From an uncultured Muribaculaceae bacterium (lineage in GTDB: Bacteria > Bacteroidota > Bacteroidia > Bacteroidales > Muribaculaceae), in assembly GCA_910579845.1 (NCBI GenBank), contig CAJTWL010000002.1, forward strand, positions 62,001-126,000: DNA of 64,000 bases, in the 5' to 3' direction. Numbering within the stretch: the first letter of the stretch is position 1; each line of letters opens with the position of its first letter. Positions 7,214 through 17,034 of this stretch are shown in pieces. The notes under the pieces were generated by a model. It saw nothing but the letters and a program-made list of their open reading frames with translations. It ran no database searches and had not been told where the DNA came from. Both the position numbers and the translations under genes were made by a program.

Positions 7214-10200
7214 TTAAGGTCTTAATAAATTATAATTTATCCAATATTTAGGATCTATCTCATTTCGAATATTTAATAATTGACCTCCATTGATTTTCAA
7301 GCCATATTTGGATATATAATACTGCTCCCACATTCTTGCTTCAGATCTGGTTAGATTGATTTTAAATACATTATATTCTAAATTTGCTCGTTCTGTACCA
7401 GACCTTAAATGTTCTGCAAATCTAATATAAGGGTCTCTTTTAGTTATTCCAATATAGCGCTCAACATAGTTCTCATTAATCGGATCGTATTCAACACCCT
7501 TATAAAGGGTATAACTTCTATCTTCTACATAATGAGGATTATTAACACTAGAACTAAAAGCTATTGTAATTGGAGACAACTTTTTTGATCCTGTCCAAAA
7601 ATCATAACCATTAACTTTTGCAGTAATACCATTTGTAACACCTCCAAGAACAGCAGCGGATGCTATGCCAATAAAATAATCATCGATCTTCATGAATGGA
7701 TCGTTGAAGTATGCAGTATTGCCAAAACTTTGAATAGGCATACTTACTGCAGCTCCAGTAGCACAGCCTGCAGCTCCAGCAACAAAACCTCCGGCTCCTC
7801 CGGCGGCTCCGCCTAAAGCTGTAAACGCATAACCTCCAAAGTATGCGCTTGCACCTCCTGCCAGTGCTCCTATCCCAAATGCAGCCAGTCCATCACCAAA
7901 GCTATGTAATTGTCCCGAACTTGCTTTGGAGACTAGGTTTAGCGTACCCCCAATAACAGCTCCAACAAGAAATGGCACCCATGCAAACTCTCCATTCTCA
8001 TCGATATAATAGAGAGGATTATTATTTGCGTATGAATAGCGGTTGTAACTCTGCAGCCAGTCCTCGAAAGCAACGTAAGGATCGGGCGATAGGAATCTGC
8101 CCAGCATCGGGTCATACAGCCGTGCGTTCATGTTGACCAGACCGAACATCGGAAGATGCTCATGACCCGTATAGCCGCGTCCGAGATATGTCGGAGGATC
8201 GGTTCCCGTCAGATACCGTCCGTTCTCCTCAGGCAACCTCACCCTTCCCCAGGCGTCATAACTGAGACACTCGATCTCAGTCCCGTCGGGCTGGATGACA
8301 TGTGTGATACTTCCCAAATAATCCCGCAGAATCTGATGCACACCCTGCACACGCGTCTTGCCGCTGGAGAAATATTCATTCGGAGTGATTGTCGCGTCTT
8401 CAATACCAAGCGGTCTGATTGGACGTATGGGATCATCTATCCCCAATATTAGGGAATCTCCTTCCAGTATCGGGACACTGTCATTTACCACGAAAGACGG
8501 CAGAAGTCCTTTGATAAGTACCGATGGGGCTGAATAATAGTCTCCCATCAGGTAAAGTTTCTCGATGTAGTTGGCAGCATAAGCTCCTACATGGTCGCAT
8601 TCATAGCACCCGCCCAGATAGTCACGGCTCAGACAGTCCCTCCTGCCTTTCTCTATATACATGTTCACCCGCTCGCCGTCGGCATTGTATTTGAACTTTG
8701 CTGTAAAGCCGTTCTCCGAAATTTCCGATGGTCTCGAAAAAGATGTGTAGGTGACATTCTGTTCATTTTGCGGAAAATCACCGATGTTATCCGTTATTAT
8801 TCCCGAAACGGCATACGGTTTGCCGGGAATCCCGTATTCATATGTGCCTACATCGCTTTTGTCTGCTATATTCCCGTTGTCGCTATAATTGACGGTCACT
8901 CCGTCCGCGTAAATCAGCCTGTCCTGACCGTCATATTCATATTCATTATACGCTATATTGTAATCATCTCTGTAATACAGATTGGAAGTATAAGGATCGA
9001 AACTGTATGTTTCAATCTGATAGATCTGTTCCTCGGATTCTGCATATCTCTTGGTCGGGAATCCATATTGGTCATATTCATAATCGCGGATGATCTCTCC
9101 GGTAACCACACGTACGGGTTTCCCGAAGTCGTTTTCATCCTGCAGCTCATAGATCACCTGCCCGTCATCAAGCATCACCGATGTCAGATGACCGTCGGTA
9201 TAGGAGTATGTCTCTGTGGCGAGTTTCCCATGGTTCGAGGCATATGTTATTGTGGCGGTATTCCCGTTCTCATATGTGTAGTCCTTCTGCAGCCATGTTC
9301 CCGCAGATGCGCCCTCCTTTTCGGAGACAAGTCTGCCTAAATTATCATAGGTAAAATTCCTGAACGTACCGTTGGTCGAGTTCTGAGAGACAAGATCACC
9401 GTATTCATTGTATGTGTAAGTCGTCTCGAATTCGGGGAAACTCTTTTTTGTCAGTCTTCCGTATATGTCGTATTCATATGTTGTCGTCTTCCCGTTGGCA
9501 TCGGTACGGGAGGCTATGTTCCCCGCTTCATCATATGCCGTCAGTGTCTCTCCCTGACTCGGGTCGTTTACGGATGTCATCCTGCGGTATTTGTCGTAAC
9601 TGTAGATGGTATTGATATTGTCCGGACCGCTTCCGTCATCTATGGAGACACTCTCCTTCTGACCGTCGGCACCCAGTGTGAAGTTTATTACTCCTTCAGT
9701 GTCGGATACGGACAGCAGGTTTCCCGCGGAATCGTAATCACGAGTTGCGCTTCTGATCCCGTCATCCTCTGTAACCGAAGTGCCGGAATAATGATACCAT
9801 GTGCGTTTATTCGCGGTATTTGTAGTGGTGATCAGTCTGTCATACGGGTCATAGTCATTTACTGTGCTTAGGTTATATTGGGATTTATAAGGCTGTGATT
9901 CGAATATCAGATTGCCTTTGCAGTCATATCCTTTGTCTGTCTTGATTGTCGATCCGTCGAAACGGGTCTGTTCAACACGCACCTCACGGTTGAAAGCGTC
10001 ATAATACTTCTTGACTGTCGGTTTTCCCGTCTCCGTTTCAGTAACGGAATAGATACCGCCGTTGTCTGTCGCCTCCCAAGCGTAGGTAATGGTATGCACG
10101 GTTCCGTCGGGTAGGAGGGTTACGGTCTCCCGTCCGAACGGGTCGTATTCATGGGTGGTGACATTGCCGCGGCAGTCAGTCGACGTAACGGCAAGCCCCC

Positions 10201-13200
10201 TGCTGTCATAGGTATACTGTGAGCAGAGTCCCATCGGGTCGGTCTTTTTCAGGAGGTGTCCGTTGGAATCGTAACTGTAGGTTGTATTCAGTATGTCCGG
10301 CGAGTCGTAATGTATGACCGATTCAGACGTAAGATTGCCATAGGAATCATAGGCATAGTCTATGTGTTCGACCCGATTGCCGTTTTTATAGACATTCTTC
10401 CCTGCAGCCAGACCCTTGGTATAGGCAGGTATATGTTCCTGTTCCGTATATACCGGACCGCCACGGGTATATGTGCTTGTCCTGGATGTCACCAGTCCGA
10501 GACAATATCCTGTCTCCGGATCGTCAATATCCGTATTGTCGATGTATTCATAGACTGTCTTTACAGAAATATTGTCGGAGGTGACTGTATTCTCCTCCAG
10601 CGGGTTGCCGTATCCGTTATAGCTGTATGTCGTGGCGGATGACGTGCCTTTCAGCAGATCGGATTCCTCTTTTTCTGTCAGCAGTGCTTTTATAATCTTA
10701 TCCGGAGAAACATCTGTCGAATATGCATAATTTATATCCATTGATGGAGAAGTACTCCTTTTAGGCAGTCCGAATCTGTCTGGCTCATATTCCTCCGTAT
10801 ATACTCTTCCATATCCGTCTGTTGCCGTCACCTTCCCGAATCCGCAGAAACCCAGTCCATGGCGGTGAAATACACCATTGTCGTATCGGAAGTCTCGGCT
10901 GCTGAATATTACATCATCATGGGAGGTTTCCGTATGTGTGACAACCGATAAAGGCTCCAGAATATCAATATACGGATACACCGCGTCAGACCCTTGTGTA
11001 TAATATCCATCCTCAACACCTTGTTCATTAATGTACCCGTATTCGTTTCTTTCAATGACACCAAGGCTGTTCGACATCCCTGTCATAAGGACGTCCCGGC
11101 GTATATTTCTTAAAAAAGAATACAGTGTCACATTCCCGTTGAACACTGACATCAGCCGGGCATGCTCATTGCGCGAATTATGGTCGGCGGGAACAATCAG
11201 TGAAAGAGAGGACTTGAGTTCGGTTACAGCTTTCTGATAGAATGTATTCCCGTTTATAAGATATGTTGTGAATCTATCCCTTAGTTTCCCTATCAGATCG
11301 GACTTCCCGTCACCGTTGATGTCATGCAGTATAAATTTCGGCACCTGATTGGGCGAGATAAGGGGACCTGACTTGCTTTCCACAATATCAAAACAGCCGT
11401 CGCCCTTTGAGTAATATATACGCCATGTCGACCCGTAAGGTGACACTTTGAGGGGCGAGAGAATGAAATCGGTAAGTCCGTCCCCATTGATATCTCCGGG
11501 CAGAAAATACCTGTCAGCCAAGGTTGATCTTCTTATATCGCTGTTGACGGCAATCTGTTCGGCTGTGAGTCCCGTATTCGCGGTCTTGAAAGAGTAGACG
11601 GTCATCCCGTTCTCTCCGACATGACATAAATCCGATTTCCCGTCACCGTCATAGTCAATCACAAATATCCTGTCGGAATTATTGCCGCTCTCTTTCAACT
11701 CTGAATAAGAGCCATTGGAAAAGTCTATGTGGAAAGGGAAAAGATGGGACTGATAAAGTATATTGCCTGTTGTTATATCAAATATATAACATTTGGATTC
11801 ATGGGAACTGCCTAACGGCTGATGGACGGACACCACCAGTATCTCCATCTTTCCGTCTCCGTTAAAATCCCCCGAATAATATAATTTTGGCTGGACACTA
11901 TGATATTTTGTATATATAAGTGTCTTGAATTCAAAAATTCGTGTGTATGAAAAATGCAATCCGCCGGTTTCATCTGGTTTGTAGACATCGAAGTGAATTC
12001 TGTCGTTGTCATTATTCGGATAATTGTTGATTCTGATGACATTCTCTTCCTGCTTCCCTTCAATGTCGGAACACAGGATGTCAATAAATCCGCTGCCGGT
12101 TGTCATTTCGGAATCTGACTGAGCCTCTTCTTTATTCAGGTCATAATACCGGTATATTTTTTCAGTCCCGTTATATTGGTTCTCGAAACCTTCGTTTTTT
12201 GCCATCAATGAATAAGGACTCTTGTCCGGGAAAGCAAGGATGGCATCTGCCCCGGACCTGTAATCGATTTTTCCCCTGACCGCCCTGATGTCCACACGGT
12301 TGTTGATATCATCCATCTTATAGCCGCCCAATGATCTTATGGTTCTCTGTGCATAGCTGTCAGTGGAGCTGCCGTCGCCATAAAAGAATCTCAAAGGGTT
12401 TAATGACTGGGAATCCGAGAAATAAGATATTTTCTCAAGGAGAAACGAGTTGTTGTAGTAAGAATGCGAAAGGCAATATCTTCCTTCAGTTGTTCCGTTG
12501 TTCCTGATATAGATATATTCCATCGATTTCCTGCAGTCCACCTTTACTCCATGCCGGTAGTATACATTGGGTATGGGATTGGCGGTATAGGTGAACAGGA
12601 TGGAAACATCATTATATGATATGTTCTTGATATAATCATAATTGTTTTCATGCAGATACCCGAAGGATACTGTGTTTCCGCGTGGATCGGAAAGAGATGT
12701 GACCGGGTACGTGATCCTGTTCCCATTCCAGTCCGGATATCCGAATACACCCCGGTTCCCGTTTGGGTAGAATACCTCGAAATATTTCATTGAGTTTCCA
12801 TCGGCATATCCTTTGACCTTTATATTCCCCCGTTCGGATTCATACAGTATGTAACCGGCATCGGATTGTTTTTTTATAAGCCTGACCCCGTCAAGCACGA
12901 AAGAGTCTGAGTTGTCCATTACAACTCCCTTTGTCTCTCCGTCAAAGTATATGTTCTTTCCTCCCCGTGTAATCCCGGATATACCCGAGAGGTTCCAGCC
13001 TGTGCCTATCGGGGAGAATCCCTGCAGACTGTTGTAGATCAACGAAAGATCAGGCTGGAAGCCGTTTATGCCTGACGGTATGGCGATAGGAACCTGATAT
13101 GTTTTTGCGCCATTGGGGTCTGTGCCCGATACAACCGGTATTTCTCCGACGGCATCTGATGTATTGACTTCACCGGAAATCTGGACACTTGATTTGACAG

Positions 13201-13315
13201 ATGTCTTCTCTATATATGGACCGGTGTCTGAAATTTCAGCGGAAACGTGTATATTATATAGGCAACAGTATATAATACAAAGAAGAGTTGGAAGCGTCCG
13301 TAGGATATGGTTCAT
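7214..13315 (-). CDS. Secreted Rhs/YD-repeat polymorphic toxin with GIY-YIG nuclease-like tip
   Basis: A 2033-residue protein. Residues 1-26 are a Sec signal peptide ending near HVSA. Residues about 40-150 resemble the SpvB/TcdB N-terminus (VPIAIPSGINGFQPDLSLIY). FG-GAP/VCBS repeats with DxNGDGxxD motifs lie near 482, 555, 605 and 665. YD repeats fill about 900-1560. The Rhs core (YLGSITHVI near 1665, GRFLSPDPY near 1740) ends at NPLYYIDENGE near 1770, where the usual DPxG is DENG. A Gly/Ala-rich hydrophobic stretch (about 1775-1900) could help membrane entry. The tip (about 1934-2033) has YKGV, ERYIGIT, an Arg and His in RFAEH, and a likely metal-binding Glu in EARMWEQYY, as in GIY-YIG nucleases. 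The body is less A+T-rich than the tip and the immunity genes, the usual sign of tip exchange. The first immunity gene is 30 nt downstream. Confidence 0.88.
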   Translation of the reverse strand: MNHILRTLPTLLCIIYCCLYNIHVSAEISDTGPYIEKTSVKSSVQISGEVNTSDAVGEIPVVSGTDPNGAKTYQVPIAIPSGINGFQPDLSLIYNSLQGFSPIGTGWNLSGISGITRGGKNIYFDGETKGVVMDNSDSFVLDGVRLIKKQSDAGYILYESERGNIKVKGYADGNSMKYFEVFYPNGNRGVFGYPDWNGNRITYPVTSLSDPRGNTVSFGYLHENNYDYIKNISYNDVSILFTYTANPIPNVYYRHGVKVDCRKSMEYIYIRNNGTTEGRYCLSHSYYNNSFLLEKISYFSDSQSLNPLRFFYGDGSSTDSYAQRTIRSLGGYKMDDINNRVDIRAVRGKIDYRSGADAILAFPDKSPYSLMAKNEGFENQYNGTEKIYRYYDLNKEEAQSDSEMTTGSGFIDILCSDIEGKQEENVIRINNYPNNDNDRIHFDVYKPDETGGLHFSYTRIFEFKTLIYTKYHSVQPKLYYSGDFNGDGKMEILVVSVHQPLGSSHESKCYIFDITTGNILYQSHLFPFHIDFSNGSYSELKESGNNSDRIFVIDYDGDGKSDLCHVGENGMTVYSFKTANTGLTAEQIAVNSDIRRSTLADRYFLPGDINGDGLTDFILSPLKVSPYGSTWRIYYSKGDGCFDIVESKSGPLISPNQVPKFILHDINGDGKSDLIGKLRDRFTTYLINGNTFYQKAVTELKSSLSLIVPADHNSRNEHARLMSVFNGNVTLYSFLRNIRRDVLMTGMSNSLGVIERNEYGYINEQGVEDGYYTQGSDAVYPYIDILEPLSVVTHTETSHDDVIFSSRDFRYDNGVFHRHGLGFCGFGKVTATDGYGRVYTEEYEPDRFGLPKRSTSPSMDINYAYSTDVSPDKIIKALLTEKEESDLLKGTSSATTYSYNGYGNPLEENTVTSDNISVKTVYEYIDNTDIDDPETGYCLGLVTSRTSTYTRGGPVYTEQEHIPAYTKGLAAGKNVYKNGNRVEHIDYAYDSYGNLTSESVIHYDSPDILNTTYSYDSNGHLLKKTDPMGLCSQYTYDSRGLAVTSTDCRGNVTTHEYDPFGRETVTLLPDGTVHTITYAWEATDNGGIYSVTETETGKPTVKKYYDAFNREVRVEQTRFDGSTIKTDKGYDCKGNLIFESQPYKSQYNLSTVNDYDPYDRLITTTNTANKRTWYHYSGTSVTEDDGIRSATRDYDSAGNLLSVSDTEGVINFTLGADGQKESVSIDDGSGPDNINTIYSYDKYRRMTSVNDPSQGETLTAYDEAGNIASRTDANGKTTTYEYDIYGRLTKKSFPEFETTYTYNEYGDLVSQNSTNGTFRNFTYDNLGRLVSEKEGASAGTWLQKDYTYENGNTATITYASNHGKLATETYSYTDGHLTSVMLDDGQVIYELQDENDFGKPVRVVTGEIIRDYEYDQYGFPTKRYAESEEQIYQIETYSFDPYTSNLYYRDDYNIAYNEYEYDGQDRLIYADGVTVNYSDNGNIADKSDVGTYEYGIPGKPYAVSGIITDNIGDFPQNEQNVTYTSFSRPSEISENGFTAKFKYNADGERVNMYIEKGRRDCLSRDYLGGCYECDHVGAYAANYIEKLYLMGDYYSAPSVLIKGLLPSFVVNDSVPILEGDSLILGIDDPIRPIRPLGIEDATITPNEYFSSGKTRVQGVHQILRDYLGSITHVIQPDGTEIECLSYDAWGRVRLPEENGRYLTGTDPPTYLGRGYTGHEHLPMFGLVNMNARLYDPMLGRFLSPDPYVAFEDWLQSYNRYSYANNNPLYYIDENGEFAWVPFLVGAVIGGTLNLVSKASSGQLHSFGDGLAAFGIGALAGGASAYFGGYAFTALGGAAGGAGGFVAGAAGCATGAAVSMPIQSFGNTAYFNDPFMKIDDYFIGIASAAVLGGVTNGITAKVNGYDFWTGSKKLSPITIAFSSSVNNPHYVEDRSYTLYKGVEYDPINENYVERYIGITKRDPYIRFAEHLRSGTERANLEYNVFKINLTRSEARMWEQYYISKYGLKINGGQLLNIRNEIDPKYWINYNLLRP

Positions 13316-13366
13316 TTGCCTGTTGTTTTTGGGGTAATTGATAAAATATGCAAGTGGGAATATCGG

Positions 13367-13810
13367 TTACTCCTTTATTATTTTCCAGGTGGTTTCATTA
13401 TCGCCAAGCTTAATGTGCATCAGATACATGCCGGTTGTATAGCCGGTGATATCAAGAATCGTCGAGGTTTCCGTCAAGGGCACAGACATAAGTCCCGCCC
13501 CGTTGGAGTTGTAGAGTGTTGCTGTTCCCATATCGGTTTCCAGCCAGGGACTGACCTCTATCTTAAGCATACCCTTTGTGGGATTCGGATATATCTTTAT
13601 TGTCCTGTCCGACAGCATTTCGGACACAACAGTTTTTGGCGGTGTTTTCCGTATATTATTGTTGGAGATGACTGTCTCGCGTTTTATTCTGTTTCCCGCC
13701 GCATCGTAGGCATAGCCTGTCTGTTGCGCGAATGCTGTCCCGATATTGCAGAAGAATGCCAGGACAGACAAAATTGCAGCAATAATTGAAAATTTACAAT
13801 AAAGTTTCAT
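13367..13810 (-). CDS. Small secreted protein with one YD repeat and a T9SS type A sorting tail
   Basis: A 147-residue protein from the ATG at 13810; an ATG 10 codons earlier would put extra polar residues before the signal peptide. Residues 1-28 are a signal peptide (cleavage near TAFA-QQ). Residues about 32-44 are a single YD-type repeat (YAYDAAGNRIKRE). Residues about 70-147 form a T9SS C-terminal sorting domain: KIYPNPTKGMLKIEV, a central turn, GMYLMHIKLGD and a WKIIKE end. T9SS tails direct cargo across the outer membrane. The gene lies 51 nt upstream of the Rhs gene, which has no such tail. It may be an adaptor or an old 5' portion of the Rhs protein; both readings are inference. Confidence 0.8.
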   Translation of the reverse strand: MKLYCKFSIIAAILSVLAFFCNIGTAFAQQTGYAYDAAGNRIKRETVISNNNIRKTPPKTVVSEMLSDRTIKIYPNPTKGMLKIEVSPWLETDMGTATLYNSNGAGLMSVPLTETSTILDITGYTTGMYLMHIKLGDNETTWKIIKE

Positions 13811-13900
13811 TTTGCAATCAGATTTTAGATTATTTTGCAAGTTACAACATTTTTTATAAAACCAAATAAAAGTGTTGGATTTTATTCAGATTTGTTAAAT

Positions 13901-13928
13901 TTTGTTTGTTTTGAACAAAACAAACAAA
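13901..13928. repeat. Perfect 12-bp hairpin in the leader of the Rhs operon
   Basis: TTTGTTTGTTTT and its exact complement flank a GAAC loop, about 90 nt before the start of the T9SS-tailed gene. It could be an operator, an RNA structure in the leader, or part of the neighbouring inverted-repeat cluster. No function can be read from it. Confidence 0.5.
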
Positions 13929-13950
13929 GGAACAACATCCATATAGCACA

Positions 13951-14079
13951 TTAAGAACTTGAACTCGTCTTGACTTATTTACGAAAGTTAAAACGTGTAA
14001 TAAATATATTCTTTTCTCAACCTCAACCGGAAAGATCTCGCTGATGTCAAGAAAAAATAAGTCAAGACGAGTTCCTTAA
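13951..14079. repeat. Inverted-repeat element of about 130 bp
   Basis: A 20-nt perfect inverted repeat, GAACTCGTCTTGACTTATTT at 13961-13980 and its complement at 14054-14073, is flanked by TTAAG-like ends. The interior (about 73 nt) has no coding frame. Together with the hairpin at 13901 and the terminator at 14110 it fills the 376 nt between the Rhs operon and eno. Its size and perfect arms suggest a miniature mobile or REP-like element. Confidence 0.6.
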
Positions 14080-14109
14080 TTCACTAAAGGAATAAAACTT
14101 TAATTAATA

Positions 14110-14160
14110 AAAAGAAGGAGGTGTATCAAATCTTTTCAATTTGATACACCTCCTTCTTTT
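14110..14160 (-). terminator. Strong intrinsic terminator of eno
   Basis: A perfect 22-bp stem (left arm 14110-14131, right arm 14139-14160) with a 7-nt loop is flanked by A- and T-rich runs on both sides. It lies 27 nt beyond the eno stop. The symmetry would let it act in both directions. Confidence 0.9.
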
Positions 14161-14186
14161 TATAATTTTATCTAATCCGGATAAGA

Positions 14187-15473
14187 TTATTTCTTAGCGA
14201 TTTTCTTGTAACCGTAAACTGCACGGTTGCCGAGTTCCTCCTCGATGCGGAGGAGTTGGTTGTATTTGGCCATACGGTCTGAACGGCTTGCAGAACCGGT
14301 CTTGATCTGTCCTGCGTTCATTGCAACCGCGATATCAGCGATTGTGGCATCCTCGGTTTCACCTGAACGGTGAGAGATAACAGCTGTATAGTTGTTGCGC
14401 TGTGCCATCTGAACTGCACGAAGAGTCTCTGTAAGTGAACCGATCTGGTTAACCTTTACAAGAATTGAGTTTGCACAACCTGATGCAATACCTTTTTCAA
14501 GATATTTTACATTTGTCACGAACAGGTCATCACCTACCAACTGGCAACGGTCGCCGATAAGGTCTGTAAGTATCTTCCAGCCTTCCCAGTCGTTCTGATC
14601 CATACCGTCCTCGATTGAGTCGATAGGATATTTGTTGACGAGTTCCTCAAGGAATTTGGCCTGCTCCTCGCTTGTGCGTTTTGGAGCGTCTGCGCCCTGC
14701 TTCCATGTGTAATCGTAAACACCGTCATGATAGAACTCTGAAGATGCACAGTCAAGACCGATTGTAACATCTTTACCGGGCTCATAACCGGCTTTCTTGA
14801 TAGCCTCGATAATTACGTTGAGAGCATCCTCTGTACCGTCGAGATTAGGAGCGAAACCACCTTCGTCACCTACTGCTGTAGAGAGACCGCGAGCCTTAAG
14901 TACGCTCTTGAGGTTATGGAACACCTCTGTACCCATACGTATACCCTCTTTGAAGCAGCATGCGCCAACGGGACGGATCATGAATTCCTGGAAACAGATA
15001 GGAGCATCAGAGTGAGCGCCACCATTGATGATGTTCATCATGGGAACAGGAAGTACATATGTGTCTGTACCGCCGATATAACGATAAAGAGGCATGTCAA
15101 GATAGTTTGCCGCCGCTTTGGCAACTGCAAGAGATACGCCAAGTATAGCGTTTGCACCAAGATTTGATTTTGTAGGTGTGCCGTCAAGATCAAGCATGAT
15201 CTGGTCAACACCGATCTGATCAAGTGCGCTGTGACCGCGAAGAGCGTCAGCGATAGGACCGTTGACATTGGCTACTGCTTTCTGCACGCCTTTGCCCATA
15301 TAACGGTTTTTATCACCATCACGAAGCTCAAGAGCCTCGTTCTCACCGGTAGAAGCACCAGACGGAACTGCCGCGCGACCCATAACGCCGCTTTCAAGGA
15401 TCACATCTACTTCTACTGTAGGATTGCCGCGTGAATCAAGAATCTCGCGACCAATTACTTTTTCAATCTTCAT
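14187..15473 (-). CDS. eno: Enolase
   Basis: A 428-residue cytosolic enzyme that converts 2-phosphoglycerate to phosphoenolpyruvate in glycolysis. Visible family marks are EILDSRGNPTVEVDV at the N-terminus, PSGASTGENEALELRD, the substrate loop with GDEGGFAPNL, the metal ligands in GLDCASSEF, SIEDGMDQNDWEGW and VGDDLFVTN, the catalytic Lys region LVKVNQIGSLTE, and SHRSGETEDATIADIAVA. The length is normal for bacterial enolase. It is monocistronic, with its own promoter-like sequence and a strong terminator. Confidence 0.98.
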   Translation of the reverse strand: MKIEKVIGREILDSRGNPTVEVDVILESGVMGRAAVPSGASTGENEALELRDGDKNRYMGKGVQKAVANVNGPIADALRGHSALDQIGVDQIMLDLDGTPTKSNLGANAILGVSLAVAKAAANYLDMPLYRYIGGTDTYVLPVPMMNIINGGAHSDAPICFQEFMIRPVGACCFKEGIRMGTEVFHNLKSVLKARGLSTAVGDEGGFAPNLDGTEDALNVIIEAIKKAGYEPGKDVTIGLDCASSEFYHDGVYDYTWKQGADAPKRTSEEQAKFLEELVNKYPIDSIEDGMDQNDWEGWKILTDLIGDRCQLVGDDLFVTNVKYLEKGIASGCANSILVKVNQIGSLTETLRAVQMAQRNNYTAVISHRSGETEDATIADIAVAMNAGQIKTGSASRSDRMAKYNQLLRIEEELGNRAVYGYKKIAKK

Positions 15474-15570
15474 TTTTATAAAAATTTATAATTGGGTTTA
15501 TAATTATCTGTTAATATTACATCATGGGCAACACAAAATGTCCCGCAGACATTTCATAGTTATCCGAATG

Positions 15571-15603
15571 CAAATTTAATAATAATTTCTCTATCCCGTA
15601 CAA
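15571..15603 (-). promoter_or_regulatory. Putative eno promoter
   Basis: On the minus strand TAAATTTG (15571-15578) fits the Bacteroidota -7 consensus TAnnTTTG, and TTG (15601-15603) lies 22 nt upstream, slightly beyond the usual spacing. It sits about 100 nt before the eno start. Confidence 0.45.
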
Positions 15604-15639
15604 TCCGATTAATCATTTTTAATTAACTTTGACTCAATT

Positions 15640-17034
15640 ATGGAAGCATCCGGGCGAAGCATAACGGAGTCGGCAGTCGAAAAACTGCCATTCACTCCTT
15701 TGGAGAGGCAATATATGTTGCTCTCGGCTCTTGACAGATTTGTCTGCTCAAGCGAACAGAATCTTGTTTTCATACTCAACGGATATGCCGGTACCGGAAA
15801 GACATCACTTGCCGGCGCGTTTATAAAAACGCTTCGTGAGCTTCATTATCCCGTAGTTCTGTTGGCTCCGACAGGCAGAGCCGCAAAAGTGGCATCCGCT
15901 TTTGCCGATTATCCGGCATCGACCATACACAAACGCCTGTACAGAGGAGACTCGTCAAATCCGGCAAACACAGAATTCTTTCTGGCGAGAAACGAATTGC
16001 GCAACGGCATTTTTATCGTTGATGAGGCCTCTCTTATATCCGATTCACCAAATGCCGGACGCTCATTGCTTTATCATCTCATCCACCATATATACTCTTC
16101 TCCAGGATGCAAACTCATACTGATCGGCGATGAAGCACAGCTCCCGCCAGTCGGACAGACCAAGAGCTGGGCAATGGATCCGTCAAGGCTTGCGGCACTC
16201 GGACTAAATCCTATACGTTTCACGCTTGACGAGCCGGTACGCCAGGCTGAGAAATCAGGAATCCTTTACAACGCCACGTATATCAGATATCAGATATTCA
16301 ATCCTGTCACCACTCAGATTCCGCAACTGACGGTCACCGGCTTTCCGGATGTAAGCGCAGTGTCATCGCACGATCTTGAAGACCTCATCTCCGCTTCATG
16401 GGCACAGGTCGGTCAGGACGAGACCCTGGTAGTGACCAGATCAAACCGACGCGCCAATGACTTCAACCGGGCTATCAGAAATCAGATAATGTTTGCCGAA
16501 GAACCGATCCAGCGGGGTGACCGCATAATAATATCAAAGAATGACTATTACTGGAGCAAACGCAACAACATGCGAAACTTTCTCGCCAATGGAGATACGG
16601 CGGAAATCACATGGGTTGGAAAGAGTGAAAAGATGTATGGCAGATATTTTTCCGAGCTTGAACTCTCGCTTTCCGATGGATCTATAATAAGCGCAATGAT
16701 CATGTTACGCAGTCTTGTATGCGAAGGTCCTTCAATACCGCGCGAAGAGATGCAAAGATTCTATAATCTTGTAATGTCAAAATATGAAGGCACAACATCC
16801 GAAAAAATAAAAGGAGTAATGGAAGATCCATATTATAACGCGCTTCAGATCAAATACGCATATTGCGTTACATGTCATAAGGCACAAGGCGGTCAATGGA
16901 AACATGTTTACATCGATATGGCATCTATTCCTACCGATTCCATCGATGAAGATTTCTACAGATGGCTGTACACGGCAGTTACCCGCGCAACAGAAAAAGT
17001 ATTCCTTATCAATCCGACCATCCCCATTAAATAA
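15640..17034 (+). CDS. RecD-like superfamily 1 DNA helicase
   Basis: A 464-residue cytoplasmic ATPase. It has Walker A GYAGTGKTSL (about residues 49-58), a motif Ia-like region LLAPTGRAAKVAS, Walker B FIVDEAS, motif III GDEAQLPPVG, and the C-terminal UvrD_C_2 motifs TCHKAQGGQWKHVY (motif V) and YTAVTRATEKVFL (motif VI). It is much shorter than RecD and lacks a RecB/RecC neighbour, so it belongs to the stand-alone RecD-like helicases common in Bacteroidales. Its DNA substrate cannot be read from the sequence. It is divergent from eno across a 166-nt intergenic region. Confidence 0.9.
   Translation: MEASGRSITESAVEKLPFTPLERQYMLLSALDRFVCSSEQNLVFILNGYAGTGKTSLAGAFIKTLRELHYPVVLLAPTGRAAKVASAFADYPASTIHKRLYRGDSSNPANTEFFLARNELRNGIFIVDEASLISDSPNAGRSLLYHLIHHIYSSPGCKLILIGDEAQLPPVGQTKSWAMDPSRLAALGLNPIRFTLDEPVRQAEKSGILYNATYIRYQIFNPVTTQIPQLTVTGFPDVSAVSSHDLEDLISASWAQVGQDETLVVTRSNRRANDFNRAIRNQIMFAEEPIQRGDRIIISKNDYYWSKRNNMRNFLANGDTAEITWVGKSEKMYGRYFSELELSLSDGSIISAMIMLRSLVCEGPSIPREEMQRFYNLVMSKYEGTTSEKIKGVMEDPYYNALQIKYAYCVTCHKAQGGQWKHVYIDMASIPTDSIDEDFYRWLYTAVTRATEKVFLINPTIPIK

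Noticed and set aside
8591..9340. A 249-codon plus-strand frame antisense to the Rhs gene
   Set aside because: It lies opposite the YD repeats, whose regular codon pattern creates long antisense frames. It has no plausible domain.
9000..10700. Regular repeats resembling a CRISPR array or tandem DNA repeat
   Set aside because: They are degenerate YD-repeat codons in an open reading frame; there are no identical repeats with constant spacers.
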